A stretch of DNA of 64,000 nt from Hyphomicrobiales bacterium (lineage in GTDB: Bacteria > Pseudomonadota > Alphaproteobacteria > Rhizobiales > Beijerinckiaceae), in the NCBI GenBank assembly GCA_900470775.1, contig UCBZ01000049.1, positions 43,260 to 107,259 on the forward strand, written 5' to 3'. Below the pieces are notes generated by a model. The model did not search any database. It was given only the letters and a program-made list of their open reading frames with translations, and was not told the origin of the DNA. Positions within the stretch are counted from its first letter, which is position 1, and each line of letters opens with the position of its first letter. Both the position numbers and the translations under genes were made by a program. Below are positions 8,627 through 19,817 of the stretch, piece by piece.

Positions 8627-10591
8627 TTGGCCGTGCCGCGGCTCTTGCCATGCCCGCTGCCGGCCCGCATGGGCGCGACGACGGGCGAGGATGGGGTCCA
8701 TTTCGCGGTGTTCTCGCGCAACGGCGAGAGCGTCCATATCTGCCTGTTCGACGAGAGCGGCGAGCGCGAGACCGCGCGCCTCCGGCTGCCCTGCCGCAGC
8801 GGCGACATTCATCACGGGCTGCTTCCAGGAGCCGGAGCGAGCTTGCGCTACGGCTTGCGCGTCGAAGGGCCGTGGCTGCCGGAACGCGGCCACCGCTTCG
8901 ATGCAACGAAGCTACTGATCGACCCCTATGCGACGATCGTCGACCGGCCCTTTCGCTGGGATCCCCGGATGGCGCAGCGAGGCGTCGATACGGTTGATCT
9001 GGTGTCGCGCTGCGTTGTGAGCGACGCCCTAGCTCTCCCTGCTGCGTACGCAGCAGGGGAGAAGACGCCGAGCTTCATCTACGAACTCGCCGTGAAATCC
9101 TTCACGATGCGCCATCCCGCTATGCCCGAGCGTCTGCGCGGGACGCTGGCTGCGCTCTCCGAACCGGCGATCCTCGACTATATCCGCAGGCTCGGCGTCA
9201 GCCATGTCGAGCTCATGCCGGTCGCGGCCTGGATGGATGAGCGCCATCTGCCGCCGCTCGGGCTGTCCAATGCCTGGGGCTACAACCCGGTCAATTTTTT
9301 CGCGCTCGATCCGCGCCTTGCGCCCGGTGGAGCGGACGATCTGCGCCGGCTTTGCGCTACTTATGCGCAGGCCGGCATCGGCATCATCCTCGACATCGTC
9401 TTCAACCACACCGCCGAAAGCGACGAGCACGGCGCCACCATCAGCCTGCGCGGGCTCGACAACGCGGTCTATTACCGCCATGCGACCGACGATCCCGGCC
9501 GCCTGATCAACGACACCGGCTGCGGCCACACGCTGGCGCTCGACCGCGCGCCGGTCGTCCGCATGGCGATGGATTCACTGCGGCACTGGCGAAGCCTTGG
9601 AGTCGCCGGCTTTCGCTTCGATCTCGGCACGGTGATGGGCCGTTCAGACAGCGGCTATTCGCAGGATGCCGCGCTTTTCGCGGCGATCCTCCAAGACCCC
9701 GACCTGTCGCAGGCGATCCTCATCGCCGAGCCCTGGGACATCGGCCCCGGCGGCTATCGCCTCGGCGAGTTCCCCGCCCCCTTCGCCGAATGGAACGGCC
9801 ACTACCGCGACGACGTCCGTCGCTTTTGGCGCGGCGATGCCGGCGCGGCTGGTGCTCTGGCGACCAGGCTGGCCGGCTCGGCCGACCTGTTCGCTGGCCG
9901 CCATCGCGGTCCGCAGGCGAGCGTCAACTTCATCGCCGCCCATGATGGTTTCACCCTGGCTGATCTCGTCTCCTATGCCGGCAAGCACAACGAGGCCAAT
10001 GGCGAGGGCAACCGCGACGGCGACAACGAGAGCCATAGCTGGAACAACGGCGCGGAAGGTGAAAGCCGCGAGCCGGCCGTCGTCGAAGCCCGCAACCGCG
10101 ACGTCCGCGCCATGCTGGCGACGCTCTTCCTGTCGCGGGGAACGCCGATGCTGACGGCCGGTGACGAATTCGGGCGCACGCAGCACGGCAACAACAACGC
10201 CTATTGCCAGGACAATGAGGCCTTCTGGCTTGATTGGACCGGGGCGAATGACGATCTCGCGACCTTCGTCACGAAGCTCTCGACGTTGCGTCGCGCTCAC
10301 CCGCTGCTGGCTGCGGAGACCTTCCTGAGCGGCACGGGAACCCCGCTCGATGCGCGCTGGCTCAAGCCGGACGGCACAGCGATCGTCGATCACGAATGGG
10401 GCGGCCTTGATGCGCTCTGCTTGCTGCTCGCCGACGCCAACGAGACGCTGCTGATTGCGATCAATCGGTCGCGAGGGACTGTGCGCCTGAAGCTGCCGGG
10501 GGGCACGGGCTGGCGCTGTCTGCTGCGCTCGACGGATGGTGACAATGCCGACCTACCCTCCCGCAGTGTCTCGCTCTGGAAGGCGGGCTGA
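8627..10591 (+). CDS. glgX: Glycogen debranching enzyme GlgX (first copy)
   Basis: GH13 isoamylase-type debranching enzyme that cleaves the short alpha-1,6 stubs left by GlgP. The N-terminal CBM48-like domain (GVHFAVFSRNGESVHICLFD) is followed by the catalytic barrel: GFRFDLGTVMG near residue 328 (nucleophile Asp), LIAEPWDIGPGG (acid/base Glu) and FIAAHDGFTLADLVSY. The length of 654 is normal. TTG 8627 is used; GTG 8633 is possible. Residues about 137-145 (LPAAYAAGE) come from a perfect 22-base DNA palindrome that looks inserted between the CBM48 domain and the barrel. Confidence 0.9.
   Translation: MAVPRLLPCPLPARMGATTGEDGVHFAVFSRNGESVHICLFDESGERETARLRLPCRSGDIHHGLLPGAGASLRYGLRVEGPWLPERGHRFDATKLLIDPYATIVDRPFRWDPRMAQRGVDTVDLVSRCVVSDALALPAAYAAGEKTPSFIYELAVKSFTMRHPAMPERLRGTLAALSEPAILDYIRRLGVSHVELMPVAAWMDERHLPPLGLSNAWGYNPVNFFALDPRLAPGGADDLRRLCATYAQAGIGIILDIVFNHTAESDEHGATISLRGLDNAVYYRHATDDPGRLINDTGCGHTLALDRAPVVRMAMDSLRHWRSLGVAGFRFDLGTVMGRSDSGYSQDAALFAAILQDPDLSQAILIAEPWDIGPGGYRLGEFPAPFAEWNGHYRDDVRRFWRGDAGAAGALATRLAGSADLFAGRHRGPQASVNFIAAHDGFTLADLVSYAGKHNEANGEGNRDGDNESHSWNNGAEGESREPAVVEARNRDVRAMLATLFLSRGTPMLTAGDEFGRTQHGNNNAYCQDNEAFWLDWTGANDDLATFVTKLSTLRRAHPLLAAETFLSGTGTPLDARWLKPDGTAIVDHEWGGLDALCLLLADANETLLIAINRSRGTVRLKLPGGTGWRCLLRSTDGDNADLPSRSVSLWKAG
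9037..9058. repeat. Perfect 22-bp palindrome inside glgX coding sequence
   Basis: CCCTGCTGCGT is followed directly by its reverse complement. With flanking CTCT and GAGA bases it extends into a longer stem with a bulge, like the intergenic hairpin at 4882-4912. It is read in frame as part of GlgX. Confidence 0.8.
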
Positions 10592-10649
10592 TCCGCCCCG
10601 ACACGATCGAGCCTGTCCCGACCATCGACGTCTGCGTTCCCTGAAAGCG

Positions 10650-10726
10650 CGTCATTCTCGGGCGTAGCGCAGCGGAGACCCGAGAATCTCGGGAAGGAGA
10701 TGCTCGGGTCGAGCCCGAGCATGACG
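10650..10726. repeat. Dispersed palindromic repeat between convergent glgX genes
   Basis: The outer arms are CGTCATTCTCGGG and CTCGGGTCGAGCCCGAGCAT followed by GACG. Inner sub-palindromes such as CCGAGAATCTCGGG lie between them. Same family as the repeat at 54063-54150. Confidence 0.75.
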
Positions 10727-10737
10727 GTCTCGGATCG

Positions 10738-12825
<2,088 letters not shown>

Positions 12826-13047
12826 GAACGTCCTCGCACGGTTCAGGCTGACCGAACGGGCCCGCACCGTGCGAAACCACTCCTCCGTCAAAAATGATGC
12901 CACGACCTGCCGCAGATCGTGCAACGTGAGGAGGGTCCCCGGGGTTCCTGCCGACGGCCTCCAAATTGCATCAATTGTTTCGCAGCGCAGCATGGAACCT
13001 TAACCGCGGTGCGGTGTTGTGGTTGCGCAACATGGGGGAGTTCGCCG

Positions 13048-14580
13048 ATGGCCGAGGCATCGAAGGACACGGGAACCGACACCACCCCTTCGACATCCGG
13101 CCACGCATTGACCTACGCAGCAGCAGTCAAGGACGGCGCAGCCGACGTCCTGACCAAGCTTGCAGACACCACCAAGCTCCTCTTCGTCACCTCAGAAATG
13201 GGCGAGTTCATCAAGGCGGGCGGCCTCGGCGAGGTCTCGACCGCATTGCCGCGCCAGCTGCGCGCGCTCTGCGATGTCCGCGTGCTCCTCCCCGGCTTCC
13301 GCCAGGTTCGTGCGGCCAAGCCCGCCATGGACATCGTGCGCGAGATGCCGCGTACGGCGAGCCTGCCACCCTGGTCGCTCGGGCGCTTCAGCACCACTGA
13401 TGGCCTGACGATCTATGCGGTGCTCTGCGACGAGCTCTACGACCGCGAGGGCTCGCCCTACGGCCCCTTCGCCGGCGGCGACTTCAGCGACAACGACATC
13501 CGCTTCGCCAGGCTCTCGCTCGCGGCTGCCGAAATCGCCGCGGGCGAGGCCGATCCGAACTGGAAGCCCGACATCATCCACGTCAATGATTGGCCGTCCG
13601 CGCTGGCGCCGGGCTATCTGCGCTGGAAAGGCCTCAGCACGCCCTCGATCCTGACGATTCACAACCTCGCCTATCAGGGCCTCTACCAGCCTTCGCGCAT
13701 GAGCGCGCTCGGCATTCCCGACCTCGCTTTCTCGGTCAACGGCGCCGAGTTCCACGGCAAGATCTCGTTCCTGAAGAGCGGCATTTACTACAGCTCCCAT
13801 GTCACCACGGTGAGCGAGACCTATGCCCGCGAGATCACGACGCCCGAGCATGGCTGCGGGCTCGACGGCCTGCTCAAGACCCGCATGGATGAGGGCCGCC
13901 TGACCGGTATCGTCAACGGCATCGACGACAGCTGGACCTCGCCGGCCGGCGCACTGAACACGGCCGCCCAGCGCGTGCGTCAGTGGAAGCGCCAGAGCGC
14001 GACCGACATCCGCAAGACCTTCGAACTGCCGCCCTCGCGCGGGCCGCTGTTCTCGATCATCTCGCGTCTCGTGCATCAGAAGGGCATCGACCTCTCGATC
14101 GAGGCGGCAGAGACGATCGTCGCCAATGGCGGCCAGCTCGTCGTCACCGGGCGCGGCGAGCCGCGTCTCGAGGATGCGATCGAGCGGCTCGCCCGCCAGC
14201 ATCCCAGGGCGGTCGCCGCGCGCATCGGCTTCGACGACGCCGAGGCGCGCCGCATCTTCGCGGCCAGCGATTTCCTGCTGATGCCCTCGCGCTTCGAGCC
14301 CTGCGGCCTGAGCCAGATGTACGCCCAGCGCTTCGGCGCGCTGCCGATCGCCTATCGCACCGGCGGCCTCGTCGACACCATCGAGGACGGGCGGTCGGGC
14401 TTCCTGTTCTCGTCGCTGACGGGGGCTGGCTTGGCGTCCGCCGTGACACGTGCGCTCGACGCCTTCCGCTCCAAGGTCGCGTTCCGGCAGATGCGCGAGC
14501 ATGCGATGGCCAAGCGCTTCGACTGGAGCCGGCCGACACATCGCTATGCCGATGTCTATGCCCGGTCCCTGTCGGCTTGA
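13048..14580 (+). CDS. glgA: Glycogen synthase (ADP-glucose type)
   Basis: Extends alpha-1,4-glucan from ADP-glucose (GT5 family). The 510-residue protein has an unusually long N-terminal extension of about 45 residues. The Rossmann start then follows: LLFVTSEMGEFIKAGGLGEV, where the usual KTGGLGDV reads KAGGLGEV. Other family motifs are HVNDWPSALAP, TIHNLAYQGLY, GIDDSWTSPAG and the sugar-nucleotide loop PSRFEPCGLSQMYAQRFG. ATG 13048 has GGGGGAG seven bases upstream. ADP-glucose would come from GlgC, which is not in this window. Confidence 0.94.
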   Translation: MAEASKDTGTDTTPSTSGHALTYAAAVKDGAADVLTKLADTTKLLFVTSEMGEFIKAGGLGEVSTALPRQLRALCDVRVLLPGFRQVRAAKPAMDIVREMPRTASLPPWSLGRFSTTDGLTIYAVLCDELYDREGSPYGPFAGGDFSDNDIRFARLSLAAAEIAAGEADPNWKPDIIHVNDWPSALAPGYLRWKGLSTPSILTIHNLAYQGLYQPSRMSALGIPDLAFSVNGAEFHGKISFLKSGIYYSSHVTTVSETYAREITTPEHGCGLDGLLKTRMDEGRLTGIVNGIDDSWTSPAGALNTAAQRVRQWKRQSATDIRKTFELPPSRGPLFSIISRLVHQKGIDLSIEAAETIVANGGQLVVTGRGEPRLEDAIERLARQHPRAVAARIGFDDAEARRIFAASDFLLMPSRFEPCGLSQMYAQRFGALPIAYRTGGLVDTIEDGRSGFLFSSLTGAGLASAVTRALDAFRSKVAFRQMREHAMAKRFDWSRPTHRYADVYARSLSA

Positions 14581-14616
14581 GGCCGAGCGAGGTCCAACCG
14601 GCCGTCCCGATCCTCT

Positions 14617-14700
14617 CACGCCATTGCGAGCGCAGCGAACCAATCCAGAATCGTAGAACGCTACGTCCACTGGATGGCTTCGCTGCGCTCGCAGTGACGC
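14617..14700. repeat. Dispersed palindromic repeat between convergent glgA and DUF2934 genes
   Basis: The left arm CGCCATTGCGAGCGCAGCGAA matches the reverse complement of the right arm TTCGCTGCGCTCGCAGTGACG with few mismatches. The inner bases CCAGAATCGTAGAACG are less symmetric. Related to the short repeat at 3356. Confidence 0.75.
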
Positions 14701-14723
14701 AGCGGCGGCGATCGGTGCCGGTA

Positions 14724-15032
14724 TCAGGCTTTCTTCTTCGGAGCGGCCTTGGCGGCAGCCTTTGCGGGCGGCTTGGCAGCAGGCGCGTCCTTGGCGCCAG
14801 GCACCGGCGTGCCCTTGGCGGGCGGCTTGGCCTTGGCCTCAACCGTCTCGGTCGCCTTGCCGTCTGCCTTTTTGGCAGCCGCTTTCTTGCTGCCTGTCGT
14901 CTTGCCGCCCGCCAGGCTTGCAGCGACGCGCGCTTCGGCCTGCTGCCAATGCGCGGCGTCGCGCCCCTGCGGCTTGCCCTCGGCTTCCCATATCGCATAG
15001 GCCACGTCGCGAACGGTCTGCTCCCGGCTCAT
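14724..15032 (-). CDS. DUF2934 protein with Lys/Ala/Pro-rich tail
   Basis: A 102-residue protein. The N-terminal part (REQTVRDVAYAIWEAEGKP, then HWQQAEA) is the short DUF2934 helical motif common in Rhizobiales. Residues 40-102 are almost only K, A, P, G and T with repeats such as KKAAAKKAD and AAKAAPKKKA, resembling histone H1-like nucleic-acid binding tails. ATG 15032 has GGAG seven bases upstream. The gene is divergent from glgB. A link to glycogen is suggested only by position. Confidence 0.8.
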   Translation of the reverse strand: MSREQTVRDVAYAIWEAEGKPQGRDAAHWQQAEARVAASLAGGKTTGSKKAAAKKADGKATETVEAKAKPPAKGTPVPGAKDAPAAKPPAKAAAKAAPKKKA

Positions 15033-15217
15033 TACCATTCTCCATCTCAAGCGCCTGCAATGCAGAGCGACAACGACGACGAAGACACTTGGTTCCAGAC
15101 CGGAACCACGGCGGGCTGCGGCATCGTCACAGCGGAACGCAGGCGGCCTCCGCTGCGTTGCATCATTGTCGATTCCCCGCCATTCGTGGAGTCGGTTTCG
15201 CGATGGAGCCCGACCGG

Positions 15218-17431
15218 ATGACGCGCCAGATGCCGCTCAGATTGCCTGCCCTTCCAGGGAGCGACATTGCCCGGTTGGAGGAGGGTCGCCATCCCGATCC
15301 GTTCGCGGTGCTCGGCCGCCACACCGTCGACGGCGTCGCGCTGGTGCGGGCCTGGCTGCCCGGCGCCAATTATGTCGAGCTCGTCACCGGCGAGGCCGAG
15401 GACCGTCGCGCCACGCCGATGGTCGGCAATGGCAGCGGGCTTTACGAGGCGCCTTGCCCGGATGGCGCTGCTTACCGCATCCGGACGGCCTGGCCGGGTG
15501 GCATCAGCGAAACCGCCGACCCCTACAGCTTTGGCCTGCTGCTCTCCGACGACGACATCTATCTCGCCGCGGAAGGCCGGCATTTCGACCTGTCGACGCG
15601 GCTCGGAGCCAATCCGCGGAATGTCGACGGAATCGACGGCGTGCTCTTCGCGGTCTGGGCGCCCAACGCGTCCCATGTCGCGGTCGTCGGCGATTTCAAC
15701 GGCTGGGACGCCCGCCGCCACCCGATGCGCCGCAGGCTGGGGCCGGGCATCTGGGAGCTGTTCATTCCCGGCATCGGCCCCGGCGCCGTCTACAAATACG
15801 CACTGATCGCAGCCTCGGGCGAACGCCTGCCCTGGAAGGCCGATCCGCTCGCGCGCTGCACCGAGATGCCGCCGCGCACCGGATCGGTCGTGGCCGCCCC
15901 GCCGGAGTTCACCTGGAGCGATGCTGAATGGCTGGCGGCCCGCGAGAAGGCGAACCCGGTCGCCGAGCCGATGACGACCTATGAGGTCCATGTCGGCTCC
16001 TGGCTCAGGACCGAATGGGGCCAACTCGGCTCATGGGACGAGGCCACCGAGCGACTGATCCCCTATCTCCAGCATATGGGCTTCAGCCATGTCGAACTGA
16101 TGCCGATCACCGAGCATCCCTTCGGCGGCTCATGGGGCTACCAGCCGCTGGCGCTGTTTGCGCCGACGGCAAGGCTCGGCCCGCCCGAGGCCTTCGCCCG
16201 CTTCGTCGACCGCTGCCATGCGGCGGGCATCGGCGTCATCCTCGACTGGGTGCCGGCGCATTTCCCCTCCGACGAGCACGGTCTTGCCCGCTTCGACGGC
16301 ACCGCGCTTTACGAGCACGAGGACCCGCGCCAGGGCTTCCACATCGACTGGAACACGCTGATTTACAATGTCGGGCGCCGCGAAGTCCGCGGCTTCCTGA
16401 TCGCCTCGGCCCTGTTCTGGATCGAGACCTTCCATCTCGACGGGCTTCGAGTCGATGCCGTCGCCTCGATGCTCTACCGGGACTACAGCCGCAAGCCCGG
16501 CGAATGGGTTCCCAACCATCTCGGCGGCCGCGAGAACCTGGAAGCCGTCAGCTTCTTCCAGGAACTCAACACGCTGATCGGCGCGCGCGGACGCGGCGCC
16601 GTCACGATCGCCGAGGAATCGACCGCCTGGCCCGGCGTCACCAGCCCCGTCCACCATGGCGGGCTGGGCTTCCATTTCAAATGGAACATGGGCTGGATGC
16701 ACGACACGCTGCGCTTCTTCGCGCGCGACCCGATCTATCGCGCCCATCACGGCGACGACGTCACCTTCGGGCTGATCTATGCCTTCTCGGAGAATTTCGT
16801 GCTGCCGATCTCGCATGACGAGGTCGTCCACGGGAAAGGCTCGCTGCTCTCGCGCATGCCGGGCGACGACTGGCAGCGCTTTGCGAACCTGCGCCTCTAT
16901 CTCGCGCTGATGTGGGCCCATCCGGGCAAGAAGCTGCTGTTCATGGGCTGCGAGTTCGGAGCGGAGGACGAATGGAGCGTCGATGCGCCCTTCCCCTGGC
17001 CTCATCCCTATGACGAGCGCCGCCAGGGCGTTTCCCGCCTGGTGCGCGACCTGAACGCGCTCTACCGCGCCACGCCGGCCCTGCACCGGCTCGACCATGC
17101 GCCGGAGGGTTTCGGCTGGGTCGTGGCCGATGACGCCGCCAACGCGGTCTTCGCCTTCAGCCGCTCCAGCATGCGCGGTGCAGCGGAGATCATGGTCGTC
17201 GCCAACATGACGCCCGTGCCGCGTCAGGGCTACCGCATCGGCGTGCCCAGGTCAGGCCTCTGGCGCGAGCGCCTGAACAGCGATGCCGGAATCTATGGCG
17301 GTGCCGGCATGGGCAATGGCGGCGAGGTGGCGACGCAGGCCGTGGCCGCCCACGGCCAGGCGCAGAGCCTGTCCCTGACGCTCCCGCCGCTGGGGCTGCT
17401 GGTGCTGGAACATGAACCTGAGTCCGGTTGA
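15218..17431 (+). CDS. glgB: 1,4-alpha-glucan branching enzyme
   Basis: Creates alpha-1,6 branches in glycogen (GH13). The 737 residues are close to E. coli GlgB (728). There is an N-terminal N1 domain (HPDPFAVLGRHTVDG), a CBM48 domain (FAVWAPNASHVAVVGDFN) and the catalytic barrel with DGLRVDAVASMLYRDYS near residue 407 (nucleophile Asp), TIAEESTAWPGVT near 463 (acid Glu) and LPISHDEVVHGKGSL near 531. ATG 15218 has GGAG nine bases before it; ATG 15203 is the alternative. malQ follows in the same direction after a 179-base gap filled mostly by a repeat. Confidence 0.94.
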   Translation: MTRQMPLRLPALPGSDIARLEEGRHPDPFAVLGRHTVDGVALVRAWLPGANYVELVTGEAEDRRATPMVGNGSGLYEAPCPDGAAYRIRTAWPGGISETADPYSFGLLLSDDDIYLAAEGRHFDLSTRLGANPRNVDGIDGVLFAVWAPNASHVAVVGDFNGWDARRHPMRRRLGPGIWELFIPGIGPGAVYKYALIAASGERLPWKADPLARCTEMPPRTGSVVAAPPEFTWSDAEWLAAREKANPVAEPMTTYEVHVGSWLRTEWGQLGSWDEATERLIPYLQHMGFSHVELMPITEHPFGGSWGYQPLALFAPTARLGPPEAFARFVDRCHAAGIGVILDWVPAHFPSDEHGLARFDGTALYEHEDPRQGFHIDWNTLIYNVGRREVRGFLIASALFWIETFHLDGLRVDAVASMLYRDYSRKPGEWVPNHLGGRENLEAVSFFQELNTLIGARGRGAVTIAEESTAWPGVTSPVHHGGLGFHFKWNMGWMHDTLRFFARDPIYRAHHGDDVTFGLIYAFSENFVLPISHDEVVHGKGSLLSRMPGDDWQRFANLRLYLALMWAHPGKKLLFMGCEFGAEDEWSVDAPFPWPHPYDERRQGVSRLVRDLNALYRATPALHRLDHAPEGFGWVVADDAANAVFAFSRSSMRGAAEIMVVANMTPVPRQGYRIGVPRSGLWRERLNSDAGIYGGAGMGNGGEVATQAVAAHGQAQSLSLTLPPLGLLVLEHEPESG

Positions 17432-17460
17432 TCCATCGTGCCACACATCCAACACCGCGC

Positions 17461-17567
17461 CGTCATTCCGGGCGCAGCGAAGCGAAGGCCCGGAATCCAT
17501 CGTAGAATTTCGCGCCCGACGATGGATTCCGGATCGGCGCCGCTGACGCGGCTTGTCCGGAATGACG
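17461..17567. repeat. Dispersed palindromic repeat between glgB and malQ
   Basis: The outer arms are CGTCATTCCGGGC and TTGTCCGGAATGACG. The inner pair CCGGAATCCATCGT and ACGATGGATTCCGG forms a long second stem. About 107 bases. Full-size member of the family. Confidence 0.8.
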
Positions 17568-17610
17568 GCGTCGGTTTCATCACCATCGCACCGACCCTCC
17601 GGAGTCCCTC

Positions 17611-19677
17611 ATGAGCGACGACATCCTGCGCCAGCTCGCGACGAGGGCCGGCATCGCGCCGCACTGGACCGACCAGACCGGGGCGGCCCGCGAGGTCTCG
17701 CCCGACAGCCTGCGCGCCATCCTGCGCGCGCTCGGCCTGCCCGCCGACAGCGACGCGGCCCTGCGCAATTCGCTGGCGCTGGTCGAGAGCGGCTCCGACG
17801 CCACGGCAGCCTCGCGCTTCACGACCGCGCGCGTCGGCCGGCAGGTGGGCCTGCCGCTCACGGCACCGGCCGGAACCCGCGTCGAGGTCACGCTCGAAAG
17901 CGGCTCGCGCCGCATCCTCATGTCGGAGGAAGGCTTCGGCGGGACGCTGACGCTGCCGGCTTTCGACGAGCCGGGCTATCACAGCGTTCACACCGATGAC
18001 GGCGATTTCACCGTCGCGACGGCGCCCGAGCGCTGCATCACCTTCGCCGATCTCAATGGCGGCGCGCCCGGCTTCGGCCTCGCCGCCCAGATCTATTCGC
18101 TGCGGACGCCGAACGATGGCGGCATCGGCAATTTCGCCGGCGTCTCCGCGCTCGCGCGCGCGGCCGCCGCGCGCGGCGCCGATGCGCTGGCGATCAGCCC
18201 CGTCCACGCGCTCTATGGTGCGGCACCCGGTCATTTCAGCCCCTACTCGCCCTCGACGCGGCTGTTCTACAACCCGCTCCACGCCGACCCAGCCGCCGTC
18301 CTGCCCGACGAGATGCTGCGGGACGTCATCGCCAAGGCGGGTCTCGGCGAGGAGATGGCCAGGCTGTCGGCGTTGCCGCAGGTGGACTGGCTTGCGGCAA
18401 CGCCGCTGCGCCAGCGCCTGCTGCGCGCACTCTTCGACGCCCTGTGCGATCCGAATTCTGCGGCCGGCCCGGCCCGAGCCGATTTCGAACGGGCACTGGC
18501 CGGGGCCTCGCCCCTGCTGAAGTCGCACGCACTCTTCGAGGTGCTGCACGCCGCGCAGCTGGAGCAGAACCCCGACGCCTGGAGCTGGCGCGACTGGGAC
18601 GCTGGATACCGCGACCCCGACAGCCCGCAGGTGGCGGCGTTCGCCGCCGCGCATGAGCGGGACGTCGCCTACCAGATTTTCCTGCAATGGCTGACCGGCC
18701 GCTCCTATGACGAGGCGCAGCGCGCCTGCCGCGAGGGAGGCATGAAGGTCGGCCTCATCGCCGACCTCGCGATCGGCATGGACGGCTCGGGCAGCCATGC
18801 CTGGAGCCGCCAGCACGAGGTGCTGGGCGGGCTCAGTGTCGGCGCGCCTCCCGATTACTACTCCGCCGAGGGGCAGAGCTGGGGGCTGACCACCTTCTCG
18901 CCGCGCGGTCTCGCGGCATCGGGCTTTGCGCCCTTCATCGAGACCTTGCGTGCCAGCCTGCGCCATGTCGGCGGCATGCGCATCGACCATGTCATGGGCA
19001 TGAGCCGGCTCTGGCTGGTGCCGGAGGGAGCGAGCGCGCTCGACGGCGCCTATGTCACCTTCCCGTCGGAGACCCTGTTCCGGCTGGTCGCGCTCGAATC
19101 CTGGCGTCACAGGGCGATCGTCATCGGCGAGGATCTCGGCACGCTTCCCGACGGCTTCCGCGATGATCTGCGCCAGCAGGGCGTCGCCGGCCTGCGCGTC
19201 CTGCGCTTCGAGAGGACCGAGCATGGCTACATCCCGCCCGAGCACTGGGACGCCGGCGCGGCCGCGCTCACCAGCACCCACGACCTTGTCCCGACCGCCG
19301 GCTGGTGGGCCGGCAGCGACATCGAGCCTGCCGATGGCGGCATCGACCAGGAGGGCGTTCGCGCCTGGGAGCGGGGCATCCTCTGGGGTGCCTTCCAGCA
19401 CGCCGGCGTCGCGCAAGGCGAGCGCCCTGCCCCGCAGGACACCGCGCCGGTGGTGGATGCCGCGATCCGCTACATCGCCCGCACGCCCTGTACGCTGAAG
19501 CTTCTCCCCATCGAGGATGCGCTCGGCATCGAGACCCAGCCCAACGTGCCGGGCACGACGACGGAGAAGCCGAACTGGCGCCACAGGCTGGACGGCGACG
19601 CCTCGGCGCTGCTGGACGACGAGGTGGTGCGGAGGCGGCTCGGCTATCTCGGCCCGCCGCGAAATGCCGGCGCTTAG
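17611..19677 (+). CDS. malQ: 4-alpha-glucanotransferase (amylomaltase)
   Basis: GH77 disproportionating enzyme that transfers alpha-1,4-glucan segments between maltooligosaccharides. The 688 residues include the N-terminal helical extension of the long bacterial type (MSDDILRQLATRAGIAPHW). The catalytic region has QIYSLRTPNDGGIGNF, GMRIDHVMGMSRLW near residue 455 (nucleophile Asp), VIGEDLGTLP near 510 and TSTHDLVPTAGWWAG. GGAG lies six bases before the ATG. It converges on treY; a dispersed repeat fills the gap. Confidence 0.92.
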   Translation: MSDDILRQLATRAGIAPHWTDQTGAAREVSPDSLRAILRALGLPADSDAALRNSLALVESGSDATAASRFTTARVGRQVGLPLTAPAGTRVEVTLESGSRRILMSEEGFGGTLTLPAFDEPGYHSVHTDDGDFTVATAPERCITFADLNGGAPGFGLAAQIYSLRTPNDGGIGNFAGVSALARAAAARGADALAISPVHALYGAAPGHFSPYSPSTRLFYNPLHADPAAVLPDEMLRDVIAKAGLGEEMARLSALPQVDWLAATPLRQRLLRALFDALCDPNSAAGPARADFERALAGASPLLKSHALFEVLHAAQLEQNPDAWSWRDWDAGYRDPDSPQVAAFAAAHERDVAYQIFLQWLTGRSYDEAQRACREGGMKVGLIADLAIGMDGSGSHAWSRQHEVLGGLSVGAPPDYYSAEGQSWGLTTFSPRGLAASGFAPFIETLRASLRHVGGMRIDHVMGMSRLWLVPEGASALDGAYVTFPSETLFRLVALESWRHRAIVIGEDLGTLPDGFRDDLRQQGVAGLRVLRFERTEHGYIPPEHWDAGAAALTSTHDLVPTAGWWAGSDIEPADGGIDQEGVRAWERGILWGAFQHAGVAQGERPAPQDTAPVVDAAIRYIARTPCTLKLLPIEDALGIETQPNVPGTTTEKPNWRHRLDGDASALLDDEVVRRRLGYLGPPRNAGA

Positions 19678-19703
19678 TCTGCGAAGCTTCTCCAGAGACA
19701 CCG

Positions 19704-19810
19704 CGTCATCCTGGACAAGCGGCGGAGCCGCGCAGCTCCGGGATCCATCATAGGGCGATGTCGAGCCCTATGATGGATCCCGGGACGACCTCCGGTCGCC
19801 CAGGATGACG
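19704..19810. repeat. Dispersed palindromic repeat between convergent malQ and treY
   Basis: The outer arms are CGTCATCCTGG and CCAGGATGACG. The inner pair GGGATCCATCATAGGGC and GCCCTATGATGGATCCC is perfect. 107 bases, filling nearly the whole intergenic gap. Confidence 0.82.
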
Positions 19811-19817
19811 GCGTTTT

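Noticed and set aside
6161..8893. A 910-codon open frame antisense to glgP
   Set aside because: Composition of the product is Arg/Gly/Ala/Asp-rich without motifs; it mirrors the third-codon GC bias of glgP, a standard shadow in high-GC DNA.
8627..10591. The first GlgX as a possible TreZ partner for TreY
   Set aside because: Its CBM48 start, GFRFDLGTVMG and EPWDIGPGG motifs are those of GlgX; TreZ motifs are not seen.
17293..19701. An 802-codon open frame antisense to malQ
   Set aside because: Shadow of malQ; MalQ has full catalytic motifs on the other strand.
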